Below, one piece after another: positions 1 through 8,443 of a stretch of DNA of 64,000 bases. The stretch covers positions 186,001 through 250,000 of the forward strand of contig JAIQFK010000010.1 in the NCBI GenBank assembly GCA_020073305.1. The letters run 5' to 3'. The position numbers and the translations under genes are program-made. Position 1 is the first letter of the stretch, and every line of letters starts with the position of its first letter. The DNA is from Terriglobia bacterium (GTDB lineage: Bacteria; Acidobacteriota; Terriglobia; Bryobacterales; Bryobacteraceae). Below the pieces are notes generated by a model. That model was not told the DNA's origin. It saw nothing but the letters and a program-made list of their open reading frames with translations, and searched no databases.

Positions 1-1
1 C

Positions 2-868
2 GCGGCTACCTTGCAGCCGGTTGAGATTCTGGATGTCGATGCTGCCATCATCTTTGCCGACCTACTGCTGCCGGTTGAGCCCATGGGTCTGAAACTGCGA
101 TACGCGGCGGGCGAGGGACCCATTATCGGCAATCCCGTGCGCAGCGGCTCGGATATTGACACGCTTTCCACCGCGAACACCGACGACCTGGGCTATGTGG
201 GCGAATCGATTCAGACGGTGGTGCGCGCGCTCAGCGGAAGAGTGCCGGTCATCGGCTTCGTGGGCGCGCCGTTCACCATGGCCAGCTACATGATCGAAGG
301 CGGTGCATCGCGAAATTTCATTCGCACCAAGCGCATGATGTACGCCGAGGAGACGCTGTGGCGCCGCCTCATGGGCAAGATCGTGGATGTGCTGGCGCCG
401 TTCGCTTCCCTCCAGGTTGCCGCGGGAGCCCGAGCCATTCAGGTGTTCGACAGTTGGGTAGGCGCGCTCGGGCCTGATGATTACGTCCGCTTCGCCGCGC
501 CCTATTCGCGCGCGCTGATTGAGCGCATCCGGGCCACCGGCGTTCCGGTGATCCACTTCGGCACGGGGGCTTCGGGCTTCTTTCGCGAGTTGCACGCAGC
601 CGGCGGCGATGTGATGGGTGTTGACTGGCGCATCAATATCGATCAAGCGTGGATGGACATCAGCTACCGGTCGGCGGTTCAAGGTAATCTGGACCCCGTG
701 GCTTTATTCGCCCCGCTTCCGGAGCTCAAGATGCGCGTGGCGGAGCTGTTGAAACGCACCGGCGCGCGGCCCGGACATATTTTCAACCTGGGTCACGGCA
801 TCCTGCCGGAAACACCGGTGGATCATGTGAAGGCCGTGGTGCAAATGGTGCGCGAGTTTCACACCTAA
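2..868 (+). CDS. hemE: Uroporphyrinogen decarboxylase, 5'-truncated by window edge
   Basis: Converts uroporphyrinogen III to coproporphyrinogen III in the cytoplasmic heme pathway by removing four carboxylates. The frame is open from base 2, and the visible 288 residues lack roughly the first 60 of the family, including the N-terminal RQAGRY substrate-binding region, so the start lies outside the window. Family landmarks are clear: an LQPVE segment, 'AGEGP', 'GFVGAPFTMASYMIEGG', 'VFDSWVGALGPDDY', 'VQGNLDP' and the C-terminal 'FNLGHGILPETP'. The gene ends 1 bp before the TTG start of the next heme gene, so the two are almost certainly co-transcribed. Nothing suggests loss of function. Identity is secure from these blocks; only the missing 5' end is unknown. 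Confidence 0.96.
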   Translation, partial: AATLQPVEILDVDAAIIFADLLLPVEPMGLKLRYAAGEGPIIGNPVRSGSDIDTLSTANTDDLGYVGESIQTVVRALSGRVPVIGFVGAPFTMASYMIEGGASRNFIRTKRMMYAEETLWRRLMGKIVDVLAPFASLQVAAGARAIQVFDSWVGALGPDDYVRFAAPYSRALIERIRATGVPVIHFGTGASGFFRELHAAGGDVMGVDWRINIDQAWMDISYRSAVQGNLDPVALFAPLPELKMRVAELLKRTGARPGHIFNLGHGILPETPVDHVKAVVQMVREFHT

Positions 869-869
869 C

Positions 870-2276
870 TTGCCTTCTGTGTCTTCGGTTGCCATCATCG
901 GGGGCGGCATCTCCGGCCTCTCCACCGCGTATTACCTCTCCAAAGCCGGCATCTCCTGCACACTGATTGAAGCCCGGCCGCGGCTGGGCGGCGTTATCCA
1001 AACCGAGCACATTCAAGACTGCGTGGTCGAGGCCGGACCCGACAGCTTTTTGTCCGCCAAGCCCCACGCCATGGACCTGATTCGCGAACTGGGCATGGAG
1101 AGCGAAGTCATTGGATCCAACGATCACCAGCGCAAGACCTTCATCCGAAGACACGGTCGCCTGGTGGAGCTTCCCGATGGCGTGCAGATGCTGGTGCCGA
1201 CCAAGATTCTTCCCATGGCGACGACGTCGCTCGTGAGCTGGTTGACGAAAGTTCGCATGGCGCTTGAGTGGTTTCGCAGACCTCGTGCCGCGCCCGATCA
1301 CGACCGGTCGGTTGCGGAATTCGTTGCCGATCACTACGGCCAGGAAACGGTGGACTACCTGGCTGAGCCCCTCCTCGCCGGTATCTATGGCGGCGACCCG
1401 GCCCAGCTCAGCATTTCCAGTGTGCTGGGGCGCTTCGTCGAGTTGGAAGGGAAGTACGGCAGCCTGACGCGCGGCGTCCTGGCGGAGCGTCCCCGGTCGA
1501 AGGGTTCGGCCGCGCCGCTGTTTCGCACGCTGCGTGGCGGCCTGGGATCTCTGGTCGAAGCCGTGACCAAAACCCTCGGGAATCACACGCGATTCCTGCA
1601 CAGGCCGGTTGAGGCGGTGGAGCGCGCAGGCATCGGCTTTCGGTTGCGGGTTGCCGGGCACTGGCTCGACGCGGATCGCGTGGTGCTGGCTTGTGAGGCG
1701 CACCAGGCTTCGCGGCTCACCAGCGCAGTGGATGCACGCCTCTCCGCGCTGCTCGGCTCGGTGGCTTACAGCTCCTCAATGACGATGGCGCTGGGTTTTA
1801 ATCGGGACCAGGTCCGACGCCAAATGCTCGGCTTCGGGTTTCTGGTGCCCCGGGCTGAGCGGCGGAAGTTGCTGGCCTGCACGTGGGTAGGCAACAAGTT
1901 TTCCAGCCGCGTACCCGAATCGCTGGCGCTCCTTCGCTGTTTCCTCGGCGGCGTGGGTGGAGAATCCGTGCTCGAGGAGAACGATGAGGCCATCATCGGC
2001 ACCGTTCGCGAGGAGCTGCGCGAGATCGCCGGCGTAACCGCTGAGCCGATCTTCTCGAAAGTGTTTCGCTGGCCGCGCTCCATGGCGCAGTACACGCTAG
2101 GCCACGGGAAGCGCATCCAGGAATTGGAAGCGCGGCTCGACTCCATTCCCGGCCTGCTGGTCGCGGGCAATGCGTATCACGGAATCGGCGTGCCCGACTG
2201 CATTCGCATGGGCAAACGAGCCGCGGAGAAGATCGCCCAGCCGGCGGCGCAGATTCGCGGCTCAGCGGCGACGTAA
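870..2276 (+). CDS. hemY: Oxygen-dependent protoporphyrinogen oxidase (HemY type)
   Basis: FAD enzyme that oxidises protoporphyrinogen IX to protoporphyrin IX, the penultimate heme step. The 468-residue length is normal for the family. The N-terminus has the dinucleotide-binding motif 'IIGGGISGLSTAYYL' followed by an acidic residue in 'LIEARPRLGG'. The middle shows 'GGIYGGDP'-like sequence and 'FRTLRGGLGSLVEA'. The C-terminus carries the FAD-contacting 'VAGNAYHGIGVPDCI' block typical of HemG/HemY oxidases. The predicted start is TTG immediately after the hemE stop; a GTG a few codons later is an alternative. Many bacteria place hemH (ferrochelatase) between or beside these genes, but it is absent here. 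The hemE-hemY pairing supports an aerobic, protoporphyrin-dependent heme route. Confidence 0.93.
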   Translation: MPSVSSVAIIGGGISGLSTAYYLSKAGISCTLIEARPRLGGVIQTEHIQDCVVEAGPDSFLSAKPHAMDLIRELGMESEVIGSNDHQRKTFIRRHGRLVELPDGVQMLVPTKILPMATTSLVSWLTKVRMALEWFRRPRAAPDHDRSVAEFVADHYGQETVDYLAEPLLAGIYGGDPAQLSISSVLGRFVELEGKYGSLTRGVLAERPRSKGSAAPLFRTLRGGLGSLVEAVTKTLGNHTRFLHRPVEAVERAGIGFRLRVAGHWLDADRVVLACEAHQASRLTSAVDARLSALLGSVAYSSSMTMALGFNRDQVRRQMLGFGFLVPRAERRKLLACTWVGNKFSSRVPESLALLRCFLGGVGGESVLEENDEAIIGTVREELREIAGVTAEPIFSKVFRWPRSMAQYTLGHGKRIQELEARLDSIPGLLVAGNAYHGIGVPDCIRMGKRAAEKIAQPAAQIRGSAAT

Positions 2277-2303
2277 TCCAAAGTTGTACGCATCCTGCTC
2301 CAC

Positions 2304-3038
2304 TTATTTCTTAGCCAAAAAGGCTGCAATCCCGGCCGGGAGGCGAAATCTTCCATAAGCCGTCAGACCCTCTACCTCAAAGCCGGCGTGCCGGAGCATC
2401 TCAGCGAGCTCATCGGCCTTGTACAGTTGCAGCCGGTGGATCTCTTCGCTTCTCCGGTAACACCTGCCGATCTTGCGAAAACAGATGATCCGGCGAGTCA
2501 GCACCTTCTGGCTTCTATCGCCCGCGGTTTGCACCAGAATCGCCCAATCTTCTCCTTGGGACCAGGTGCGCCGTGGTCCATCTTCGGGAATTCGGGCGGG
2601 CCCAGCCACATCGAAGGCGAAGACGCCGCCCGGCCGCAACGCGCGATATACACGACCGAACAGGCGTGCCAGCTCTCTTTTTCCAGTCTTACGGTCAAAG
2701 CAATAGTTCAGGCACTCGCCAATTGAAGTCACGGCGTCACACGCAGGCACCTTCACGCGCAACAGGGACGCGAGCATGAATCTGGATTGCGGCGCGATCG
2801 TGCGGGCCAGCCGGATGAAGGCCGGTGATTGGTCGACCCCGAGGACCTCATATCCGCTTTGATTGAGCTTGCGCGCCCAGCGGCCGCTTCCGCAGCCCAG
2901 GTCCACCACTCGTCCGCGGCTGACTCCGTTCCGCTTCAGAATCCGCAGCAGCCCCGGCGTTGCATTCCGGCCATAGTCGCTGAAGGCGGCATCATGAATG
3001 TAAGCCAGGTCGTCTCCATACCCTCGCATAGCGCCCAT
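2304..3038 (-). CDS. Class I SAM-dependent methyltransferase
   Basis: A 244-residue Rossmann-fold methyltransferase of unknown substrate. Motif I is 'VVDLGCGSGRWARKL', followed by the acidic 'VLGVDQSPAF' strand that binds the adenosine ribose, then 'DAVTSIGECLNY' (motif II region) and 'LRPGGVFAFDVAG' (motif III). No signal peptide or membrane segment is seen, so it should be cytoplasmic. It is divergent from the SDR gene at 3102 with about 60 bp between them and convergent with hemY, so it forms its own transcription unit. A second in-frame ATG three codons in could be the true start. It could act on a small molecule or lipid; the sequence does not say which. Confidence 0.85.
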   Translation of the reverse strand: MGAMRGYGDDLAYIHDAAFSDYGRNATPGLLRILKRNGVSRGRVVDLGCGSGRWARKLNQSGYEVLGVDQSPAFIRLARTIAPQSRFMLASLLRVKVPACDAVTSIGECLNYCFDRKTGKRELARLFGRVYRALRPGGVFAFDVAGPARIPEDGPRRTWSQGEDWAILVQTAGDRSQKVLTRRIICFRKIGRCYRRSEEIHRLQLYKADELAEMLRHAGFEVEGLTAYGRFRLPAGIAAFLAKK

Positions 3039-3101
3039 TATGCGAACGTCTCGAGCGGTTCGTCCAGAGCAGAATCACCGCGACTCTGATACAAAGTCTG
3101 C

Positions 3102-4130
3102 ATGCGAGTCCTTTTCATCGGCGGAACAGGAATCATCAGTACGGCATGCACCCGGTTGGCGGTGGAGCGCGGCATCGACCTCACGCTCTTGACTCGCGGG
3201 CGCCGTGCGGCGGACCTGCCCGTTGGCGTGAAGACGCTCATCGCGGATATCGACGACGCTGCCTCCGCGGCGCAAGCGCTCAGCGGCGCATCGTTCGACG
3301 TCGTGGTCGACTGGATCGCGTTCACCCCGGAACACATCGAGCGTGACCTGCCCCTCTTTCGCGGCCGGACCCGGCAGTACATCTTTATCAGTTCCGCCAG
3401 CGCGTATCAGAAGCCGGCGGCGCAGTATCTGATCACCGAATCTACTCCGCTCTCTAACCCGTATTGGGAGTATTCACGAGACAAGATCGCGTGCGAGGAG
3501 CGACTGATGAGAGCCTACCGCGAAGAGGGTTTCCCGGTCACCATCGTCCGTCCCTCGCATACCTACAGCGAGACGCAGATCGCGCTCGCGGTTAACAGTT
3601 GGGCGAAGTCGTACACGGCGGTCGACCGCATGCGCCGCGGAAAGACAGTCATCGTGCCTGGTGACGGCTCGTCGCTGTGGGTCATCACGCACAATACCGA
3701 TTTCGCCAAGGGCCTGATGGGACTCTTGGGACTCGAACAGGCCATTGGCCACGCTTTCCACATCACCACCGACGAAGTCATGAGCTGGGACCAGTTCTAC
3801 CGCGTGGTGGGCGCGGCCGCGGGCGTCGAGCCGCAACTCATTCACATCCCCTCCGACTTCATCGGCGCCTGCCTGCCCGAAGCCCTGGGCGGATTGATCG
3901 GAGACAAAGCCGTCAGTGTGGTCTTCGACAACAGCAAGATCAAACGCTTCGTTCCCGGCTATTGCGCCACGGTCCCTTTCGGGCAAGGCATCCGCCGGAC
4001 GCTGGCGTGGTTCGATGCGGACCCGGCGCGAAGGCAGATCGACTCCGAGGCCAACGCGGAGTGGGACAAACTAATCGATGCCTACGAACGAGGCACGTGC
4101 GAAGCGCTGCGGCACTTTCAATCTGGATGA
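3102..4130 (+). CDS. NAD(P)-dependent epimerase/dehydratase (extended/atypical SDR)
   Basis: A 342-residue Rossmann protein. The nucleotide-binding turn is 'VLFIGGTGIIS', a variant of GGTGFIG seen in atypical SDRs. It is followed by 'LLTRGRR', a basic residue pattern after strand 2 that suggests NADP(H) preference (inference). A 'YIFISSASAYQKP' segment supplies the Ser of the SDR active site, and 'YWEYSRDKIACEE' gives the YxxxK pair (Tyr-Ser-Arg-Asp-Lys). The gene stands alone, divergent from the methyltransferase. The substrate is unknown; related proteins act on nucleotide sugars, dihydroflavonols or isoflavone-like compounds. The ATG at 3102 is the obvious start. Confidence 0.87.
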   Translation: MRVLFIGGTGIISTACTRLAVERGIDLTLLTRGRRAADLPVGVKTLIADIDDAASAAQALSGASFDVVVDWIAFTPEHIERDLPLFRGRTRQYIFISSASAYQKPAAQYLITESTPLSNPYWEYSRDKIACEERLMRAYREEGFPVTIVRPSHTYSETQIALAVNSWAKSYTAVDRMRRGKTVIVPGDGSSLWVITHNTDFAKGLMGLLGLEQAIGHAFHITTDEVMSWDQFYRVVGAAAGVEPQLIHIPSDFIGACLPEALGGLIGDKAVSVVFDNSKIKRFVPGYCATVPFGQGIRRTLAWFDADPARRQIDSEANAEWDKLIDAYERGTCEALRHFQSG

Positions 4131-4162
4131 CGAACACCAGCGGATTGATGCATCAAATCGTT

Positions 4163-4351
4163 CTAGCTGCCGCGCAGTTTGCCCGATCGAAAATCCTCAA
4201 CAAACTGTTCGGGATCTTCCAGTTCCACCTCAACACGGATCGTGCCGTTTATGAGGTAGAGGATGGCGATCGGCAATAAGAATCCTGAAATGCAGAAAAG
4301 CCAGAAGTAAATCCAACTCCCCATGAATTCGTGACGGACGATTCTCGACAT
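4163..4351 (-). CDS. Small hypothetical single-pass membrane protein
   Basis: A 62-residue open frame in an otherwise empty gap, with coding character unlike a shadow frame. A strongly hydrophobic stretch of about 22 residues, containing 'FLLPIAILYLING', is followed by an acidic, charged tail ('VEVELEDPEQFVEDFRSG'). The expected topology is one transmembrane helix with a short C-terminal domain. No family is recognised. It is convergent with the upstream SDR gene and divergent from the next SDR gene. It may be a small membrane accessory protein; moderate confidence that it is translated. Confidence 0.55.
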   Translation of the reverse strand: MSRIVRHEFMGSWIYFWLFCISGFLLPIAILYLINGTIRVEVELEDPEQFVEDFRSGKLRGS

Positions 4352-4496
4352 AATGTTTTCGGCGCGCAGCAGGTTGATTCAGCGCAGCGCCGTCCGCTGC
4401 TGATCATAGCGCACCTGTTCCCGAGCGAGCTTTTTTCAAACGCGCGCCTGGCGGGCCGGCTCAGGCAGAATGGTTGTCGTACGGGAGGACCGCAAC

Positions 4497-5249
4497 ATGA
4501 CGATCAACGGCAAGATCGCGCTCGTAACCGGCGCCGGCAGCGGCATAGGCCGCGCTGTCAGCCTCGCCCTCGAATCGGCAGGCTATTCCGTTGTGCTGGC
4601 TGGGCGCCGCGCCGCAGAACTCGAGAAGACAGCCGGAGCAGGCGCTCCCGATAAGATGCTCGCCGTCCCCACCGACGTCAGCAAACCGGAAAGCGTACAG
4701 GCGCTTTTCGCTAGGATCAGGGAGGCGTTCGGCCGCTTGGATGTTCTCTTCAACAACGCGGGCACGAGCGCCCCAGGCGTTCCTATGGAAGAACTGACCT
4801 ACGAACAGTGGAGCCGGGTGGTCGGCGTCAACCTTACGGGTGCGTTCCTCTGCGCGCAGCAGGCCATCAAGCTCATGAAGGAGCAGCGTCCGCGCGGAGG
4901 GCGCATCATCAACAACGGATCCATCTCGGCTTCCGTGCCCCGGCCCAACTCGGCGCCCTACACGGCGACCAAGCACGCCATCACCGGGCTGACGCGCTCC
5001 ATTTCGCTCGACGGCCGCAACTACGACATCGCCTGCGGCCAGATCGACATCGGGAACGCCGCCACCGAAATGACCGAACGCATGACCGCCGGTGTTCCTC
5101 AAGCCAACGGCACAACGATGGTCGAACCACGAATGAACGTGCGGCATGTGGCCGAGGCGGTTGTCTATATGGCGAGCCTGCCCCTGGATGCCAACGTGCA
5201 GTTCATGACCGTGATGGCCACTAAGATGCCGTTTATCGGCCGCGGCTGA
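4497..5249 (+). CDS. Short-chain dehydrogenase/reductase
   Basis: Classical SDR of 250 residues. The cofactor motif is '[14 protein letters not shown]' (TGxxxGIG), the 'NNAGTSAPG' strand-4 motif is present, and the catalytic set is Ser in 'NNGSISASV' plus 'YTATKHAI' (YxxxK). I chose the ATG at 4497 over an upstream in-frame start at 4470 because a GGGAGGA ribosome-binding site ends about 7 bp before it, and because the protein then begins just ahead of the Rossmann strand. The C-terminal part, after the active site, keeps '[13 protein letters not shown]', like SDRs of the sugar/alcohol type. It ends 5 bp before the convergent alpha-galactosidase gene. The substrate is not determinable. Confidence 0.9.
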   Translation: MTINGKIALVTGAGSGIGRAVSLALESAGYSVVLAGRRAAELEKTAGAGAPDKMLAVPTDVSKPESVQALFARIREAFGRLDVLFNNAGTSAPGVPMEELTYEQWSRVVGVNLTGAFLCAQQAIKLMKEQRPRGGRIINNGSISASVPRPNSAPYTATKHAITGLTRSISLDGRNYDIACGQIDIGNAATEMTERMTAGVPQANGTTMVEPRMNVRHVAEAVVYMASLPLDANVQFMTVMATKMPFIGRG

Positions 5250-5254
5250 ATCCG

Positions 5255-6388
5255 CTACCGAGCGACCCGCAGCATCACAACCCCGTGGACGGCTACCTGC
5301 GCAGAATAGGAATCGCGGAACGCGCCCAGGTCCTGGTGCGCCCACAGGTCCCGCACCTTGTGTTTGCCCTTCAATCCCAGAATCTCCCAGAACGCGGTGA
5401 TGCTAACCATCGCCTCGCTGCGATTGAAGAACGCTAGCGCCAGATCGCCATTTTCGAGCGGCCTCATCCACATTTCCGCGCCGGCCTCCTTCGATACCCG
5501 CCGCCCCTGCCGGCCCAGCTTGTCCTGGTCAATCGCAATCACTTCCTTGTTGAGAAGGATCTGCCGCGTTGCGTCGCTCATATCGCGCAGATCGTTTCCG
5601 GCGAGCAGCGGCGCAGCCAGCATCGCCCACAAGCTCATGTGGGTACGGTACTCAGTTGCGCTCATACCGCCGTTGCCGATCTCGAGCATGTCCGGGTCGT
5701 TCCAGTGTCCGGGTTCGGCGTACTTCTCATGACCTAACTGTTTATCGAAGCCGATCGTCGACATGCTCTTCCACGTGTCTTCAATATCGCCGGTGGTGCG
5801 CCACAAGTTTCCGCCCACCGAACCGCCCCACTCCCAGACATTCTGCAAGCCGTACTGGCACAGACTAAAAACGATCGGCCGTCCCGTGGCCTTCAGCGCG
5901 TCACCCATCTTTTTGTAGACCGCCTGCATTTCCGTCGGCTTGTACACTTTCTCGGCGCTGCACCAGTCGTACTTCAGATAATCGATGCCCCAGGCCTCCC
6001 ACGTCTTCGCGTCCTGCTCCTCGTGTTGATAGCTTCCCTCGTAGTCCGCGCACGTTTTAGGACCCGGGGACGAGTAGATGCCGATCTTGAGGCCCTTGCT
6101 GTGCACGTAATCGGCCAGCGCCTTCATATCGGGAAACTTGCTATTGGTTTGAATGTTTCCCTGGGCGTCGCGGCTGGCTTCCCACGAGTCGTCAATGTTC
6201 ACGTAAACGTAGCCCGCATCCTTCATGCCGCTGGACACCAGGGCGTCGGCGACCCCGCGCACCGCCTTATCGTCGATCTTCTCCGCGAACTTGTTCCAAC
6301 TGTTCCACCCCATCGGAGGTGTCAGGGCCAGGTCGGCCGCATCGCAGAACGGGGCACAGAGCACGGCAAAAATTAAGAAACGTTTCAT
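5255..6388 (-). CDS. Alpha-galactosidase, glycoside hydrolase family 27
   Basis: Exported retaining glycosidase that releases terminal alpha-linked galactose from oligo- or polysaccharides. The 377-residue protein begins with a signal peptide ('MKRFLIFAVLCAPFCDA'), then the GH27 opening 'LTPPMGWNSWNKF'. The nucleophile Asp lies in 'YLKYDWC' and the acid/base Asp in 'RTTGDIEDTW', both exact GH27 patterns. A C-terminal beta-sandwich region follows. I prefer the start at 6388 to the longer frame (6439) because it places Met at the signal peptide. Monocistronic. Substrate specificity within GH27 (alpha-galactosidase versus alpha-N-acetylgalactosaminidase or isomaltodextranase) is inferred from the WNSWN and KYDWC motifs. 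Confidence 0.92.
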   Translation of the reverse strand: MKRFLIFAVLCAPFCDAADLALTPPMGWNSWNKFAEKIDDKAVRGVADALVSSGMKDAGYVYVNIDDSWEASRDAQGNIQTNSKFPDMKALADYVHSKGLKIGIYSSPGPKTCADYEGSYQHEEQDAKTWEAWGIDYLKYDWCSAEKVYKPTEMQAVYKKMGDALKATGRPIVFSLCQYGLQNVWEWGGSVGGNLWRTTGDIEDTWKSMSTIGFDKQLGHEKYAEPGHWNDPDMLEIGNGGMSATEYRTHMSLWAMLAAPLLAGNDLRDMSDATRQILLNKEVIAIDQDKLGRQGRRVSKEAGAEMWMRPLENGDLALAFFNRSEAMVSITAFWEILGLKGKHKVRDLWAHQDLGAFRDSYSAQVAVHGVVMLRVAR

Positions 6389-6590
6389 ATCCCATCGAGT
6401 GTACAACTCCGCAACAGCCAACCATGGCTCCCCCCCCAAAAGGGAGTTGCCATTAGTTCATGCGGCGTATCCCACAGCGCAGCCGCCCGGGATTGCGGCG
6501 ATCTGCACAATCCTGTTTGGACCTTGGAAACACAAGTCCTTTCGAATGCCCAGATTTCAGTTTGGCGGTTAGCCTGCTTTAAATGGCCCC

Positions 6591-7049
6591 GTGTCCCAAG
6601 CCATGAGGCCAGGAGGTTGGAATCACGTGCCCAGTTCTGCCGCCAACGACGCTCAATTGCATCCGCCCTGTCAGCGCCGAAGTGTTCTTGTCATTGATGA
6701 CGAAACCAGCGTTCAAGCGCTACTCAGGCAGGTTCTTGTGGCCGAGGGATATCGTGTTGCAGCGGTGCGCACGGCGCGTCAGGCACTAGCCGTGATTCGC
6801 GATGAAGGATTCGAGCTGGTGATTTCGGATATAAGCCTGCCGGATGCAGACGGCATAGAGTTGGTCCGCCAGATCTGTTCGGAATTTCCGCACGTCAGGG
6901 TCATCGCAATGTCAGGCTTCATGGCGGCGATCCCGATGGCCATGCTGCGCAATGCCGGAACCGCCGCGATGCTCCAAAAGCCCTTCACGGCTCGCCAGTT
7001 GCTCTGTTCTGTCTCCGAACTCCTGCATCCGCTAAGCGCATCGGCGTAA
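6591..7049 (+). CDS. Stand-alone response-regulator receiver (CheY-like) protein
   Basis: A 152-residue protein consisting of a REC domain after a roughly 30-residue non-conserved leader. The acidic pair is in 'VLVIDDETSVQ', the phospho-acceptor Asp is in 'LVISDISLPDADGIELV', and the conserved Lys is in 'MLQKPF'. There is no output domain, so it works by protein-protein contact or as a phosphorelay intermediate. No partner histidine kinase is nearby; the closest phosphorelay-type component is the HPt protein at 22616, too distant to pair with confidence. The start is GTG at 6591; an ATG at 6603 is equally possible. Confidence 0.88.
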   Translation: MSQAMRPGGWNHVPSSAANDAQLHPPCQRRSVLVIDDETSVQALLRQVLVAEGYRVAAVRTARQALAVIRDEGFELVISDISLPDADGIELVRQICSEFPHVRVIAMSGFMAAIPMAMLRNAGTAAMLQKPFTARQLLCSVSELLHPLSASA

Positions 7050-7079
7050 GGCGCGGCAGGACGCCCGAGTCCCCTTGAT

Positions 7080-8381
7080 TTACCGCGCTGGGCTTGCGGC
7101 GCCTTCGAAATAATCGTGCGCGCTGTGGCCGTGCATGGTGTTGCTTTCCAGGCGGACGGAACCCGCGCCATTCACCTTGTAGACGCCGTAACGCTGCGTG
7201 CGGTTTGCAGAGCGGGTTTCGGCGATCTGATTGCCGGCGATCACGATGTCACCTGCCTGCGGCTCAATGTAAAATCCATAGCCCGCCCGAGCATCGCCAT
7301 TGTCCTGCACTTTATTGTTGCGGAACGTATTACGGTGGCCGCTGTTCAGGAAAGTCTCCTGGCGGAAATAAACGCCACTCACGCCGTTGCGCGCGATGGT
7401 GTTGTTCGTAAATTCGTTGTCGGTGTCCTTGTGCCCGATGGAGATTCCGTAGTGGCCGTTGTCTTCCATGATGTTGTCGCTAAAGCGGCCATGGCGCACG
7501 CGCCAGCATAGGAACAGGCCGATGTCGCCGTTATGATGCATGCGGCAATGTTCGACCACGGCATTCGCGCTGCCGGTTCCCGGATGAACGCCGTAGCCGG
7601 CGTGACCATAGGATTCGCTGTTCAGCACGTGAACATTTTCGGTGATCTGAAACGAGATGCCGTCGCCGTTGTAATTGCGCGCTACGCAGTTCTTGACGGT
7701 GACATTGCGCACGTCGTAAAGATAGATCGCTCCGCCGCGACAGCCGTCGAGGTACGCATTTTCCGCTTTGTTGCCATCGACAATCAAATCCTCGAAGGTA
7801 ACGTTCTCCGCATTCATGGCGCACAGGATCGGAAACGTATTGCGGATGCGGGCATGCTTCTTCTCAAAATCGTAGTCGCGGACGGTGTAAGGGCTGATCT
7901 GCACGACGTGGCCGTTGACGGCGACCACCTTGGAGATGGTCACGTCCCAGCCATCCTTCAGTACATCGTCCAGCACTTCCACGCCCATGCCGGGATGGAA
8001 TTTCTCCGGCTGCGCGACGGAAAGATAGCTCTCCCCGTAATCGCCGTCTTCGGTCAGCGCGCTTTCTACGCCTCGACTCTTGAGCAGAATGGTTTCGCGG
8101 GGCGTGCCGCGCACGGTTACGCCGGAGGGCATCAGCAGGCTGGCGTCCATCTGCCAGGTGCCGGGACCGATTTGGAGCGTATCGCCCGGCCTTAACATGT
8201 CGGCGGCTTTCTGCAGCGCCGTGCTATCCGTGCCCACAACGTCCGCTTTCCCGGACTGGGCCACGGTAACGGTGCGGCTCGGAAGGCTCGATCCTTCCGC
8301 AGAATGAAACGTGCAAGAGAGATTTGACATAAGCAACAGGGCCAATGCGGCGCAGATGCATGCGGGCAGGCGACCGTCCAT
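7080..8381 (-). CDS. Secreted right-handed parallel beta-helix protein
   Basis: A 433-residue exported protein. After a hydrophobic leader ('ALALLLMSNLSC') comes an adhesin/pectate-lyase-type repeat region with recurrent short rungs such as 'NVTFEDLIVDGNK', 'NVTVKNCVARNYNGDG' and 'NVHVLNSESYGHAGYG', typical of PbH1 beta-helices (polysaccharide lyases, epimerases, right-handed helix NosD-like proteins). The Cys after the leader resembles a lipobox, but position -3 is Asn rather than Leu, so lipoprotein status is doubtful. I chose the ATG at 8381 because GGAGGG lies 9 bp upstream; a longer frame begins at 8408. It follows the ABC-transporter ATPase by about 60 bp on the same strand and may be the last gene of that operon. 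Catalytic residues are not identifiable, so a lyase role is only a possibility. Confidence 0.8.
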   Translation of the reverse strand: MDGRLPACICAALALLLMSNLSCTFHSAEGSSLPSRTVTVAQSGKADVVGTDSTALQKAADMLRPGDTLQIGPGTWQMDASLLMPSGVTVRGTPRETILLKSRGVESALTEDGDYGESYLSVAQPEKFHPGMGVEVLDDVLKDGWDVTISKVVAVNGHVVQISPYTVRDYDFEKKHARIRNTFPILCAMNAENVTFEDLIVDGNKAENAYLDGCRGGAIYLYDVRNVTVKNCVARNYNGDGISFQITENVHVLNSESYGHAGYGVHPGTGSANAVVEHCRMHHNGDIGLFLCWRVRHGRFSDNIMEDNGHYGISIGHKDTDNEFTNNTIARNGVSGVYFRQETFLNSGHRNTFRNNKVQDNGDARAGYGFYIEPQAGDIVIAGNQIAETRSANRTQRYGVYKVNGAGSVRLESNTMHGHSAHDYFEGAASPAR

Positions 8382-8443
8382 GGGGTTTTCACCCTCCTGT
8401 TCGGTCATTATCTCTGAATTTGTTGTCGTAGCGCAGGCCTGCG

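Noticed and set aside
783-1703. 306-codon minus-strand open frame opposite hemE/hemY
   Set aside because: It is antisense to two clearly identified heme genes and its translation is Arg/His-rich, low in hydrophobic structure, as expected for a GC-rich shadow frame.
4470-4496. N-terminal extension of the SDR gene from 4470
   Set aside because: The ATG at 4497 has a good GGGAGGA ribosome-binding site and begins at the expected position before the Rossmann strand.
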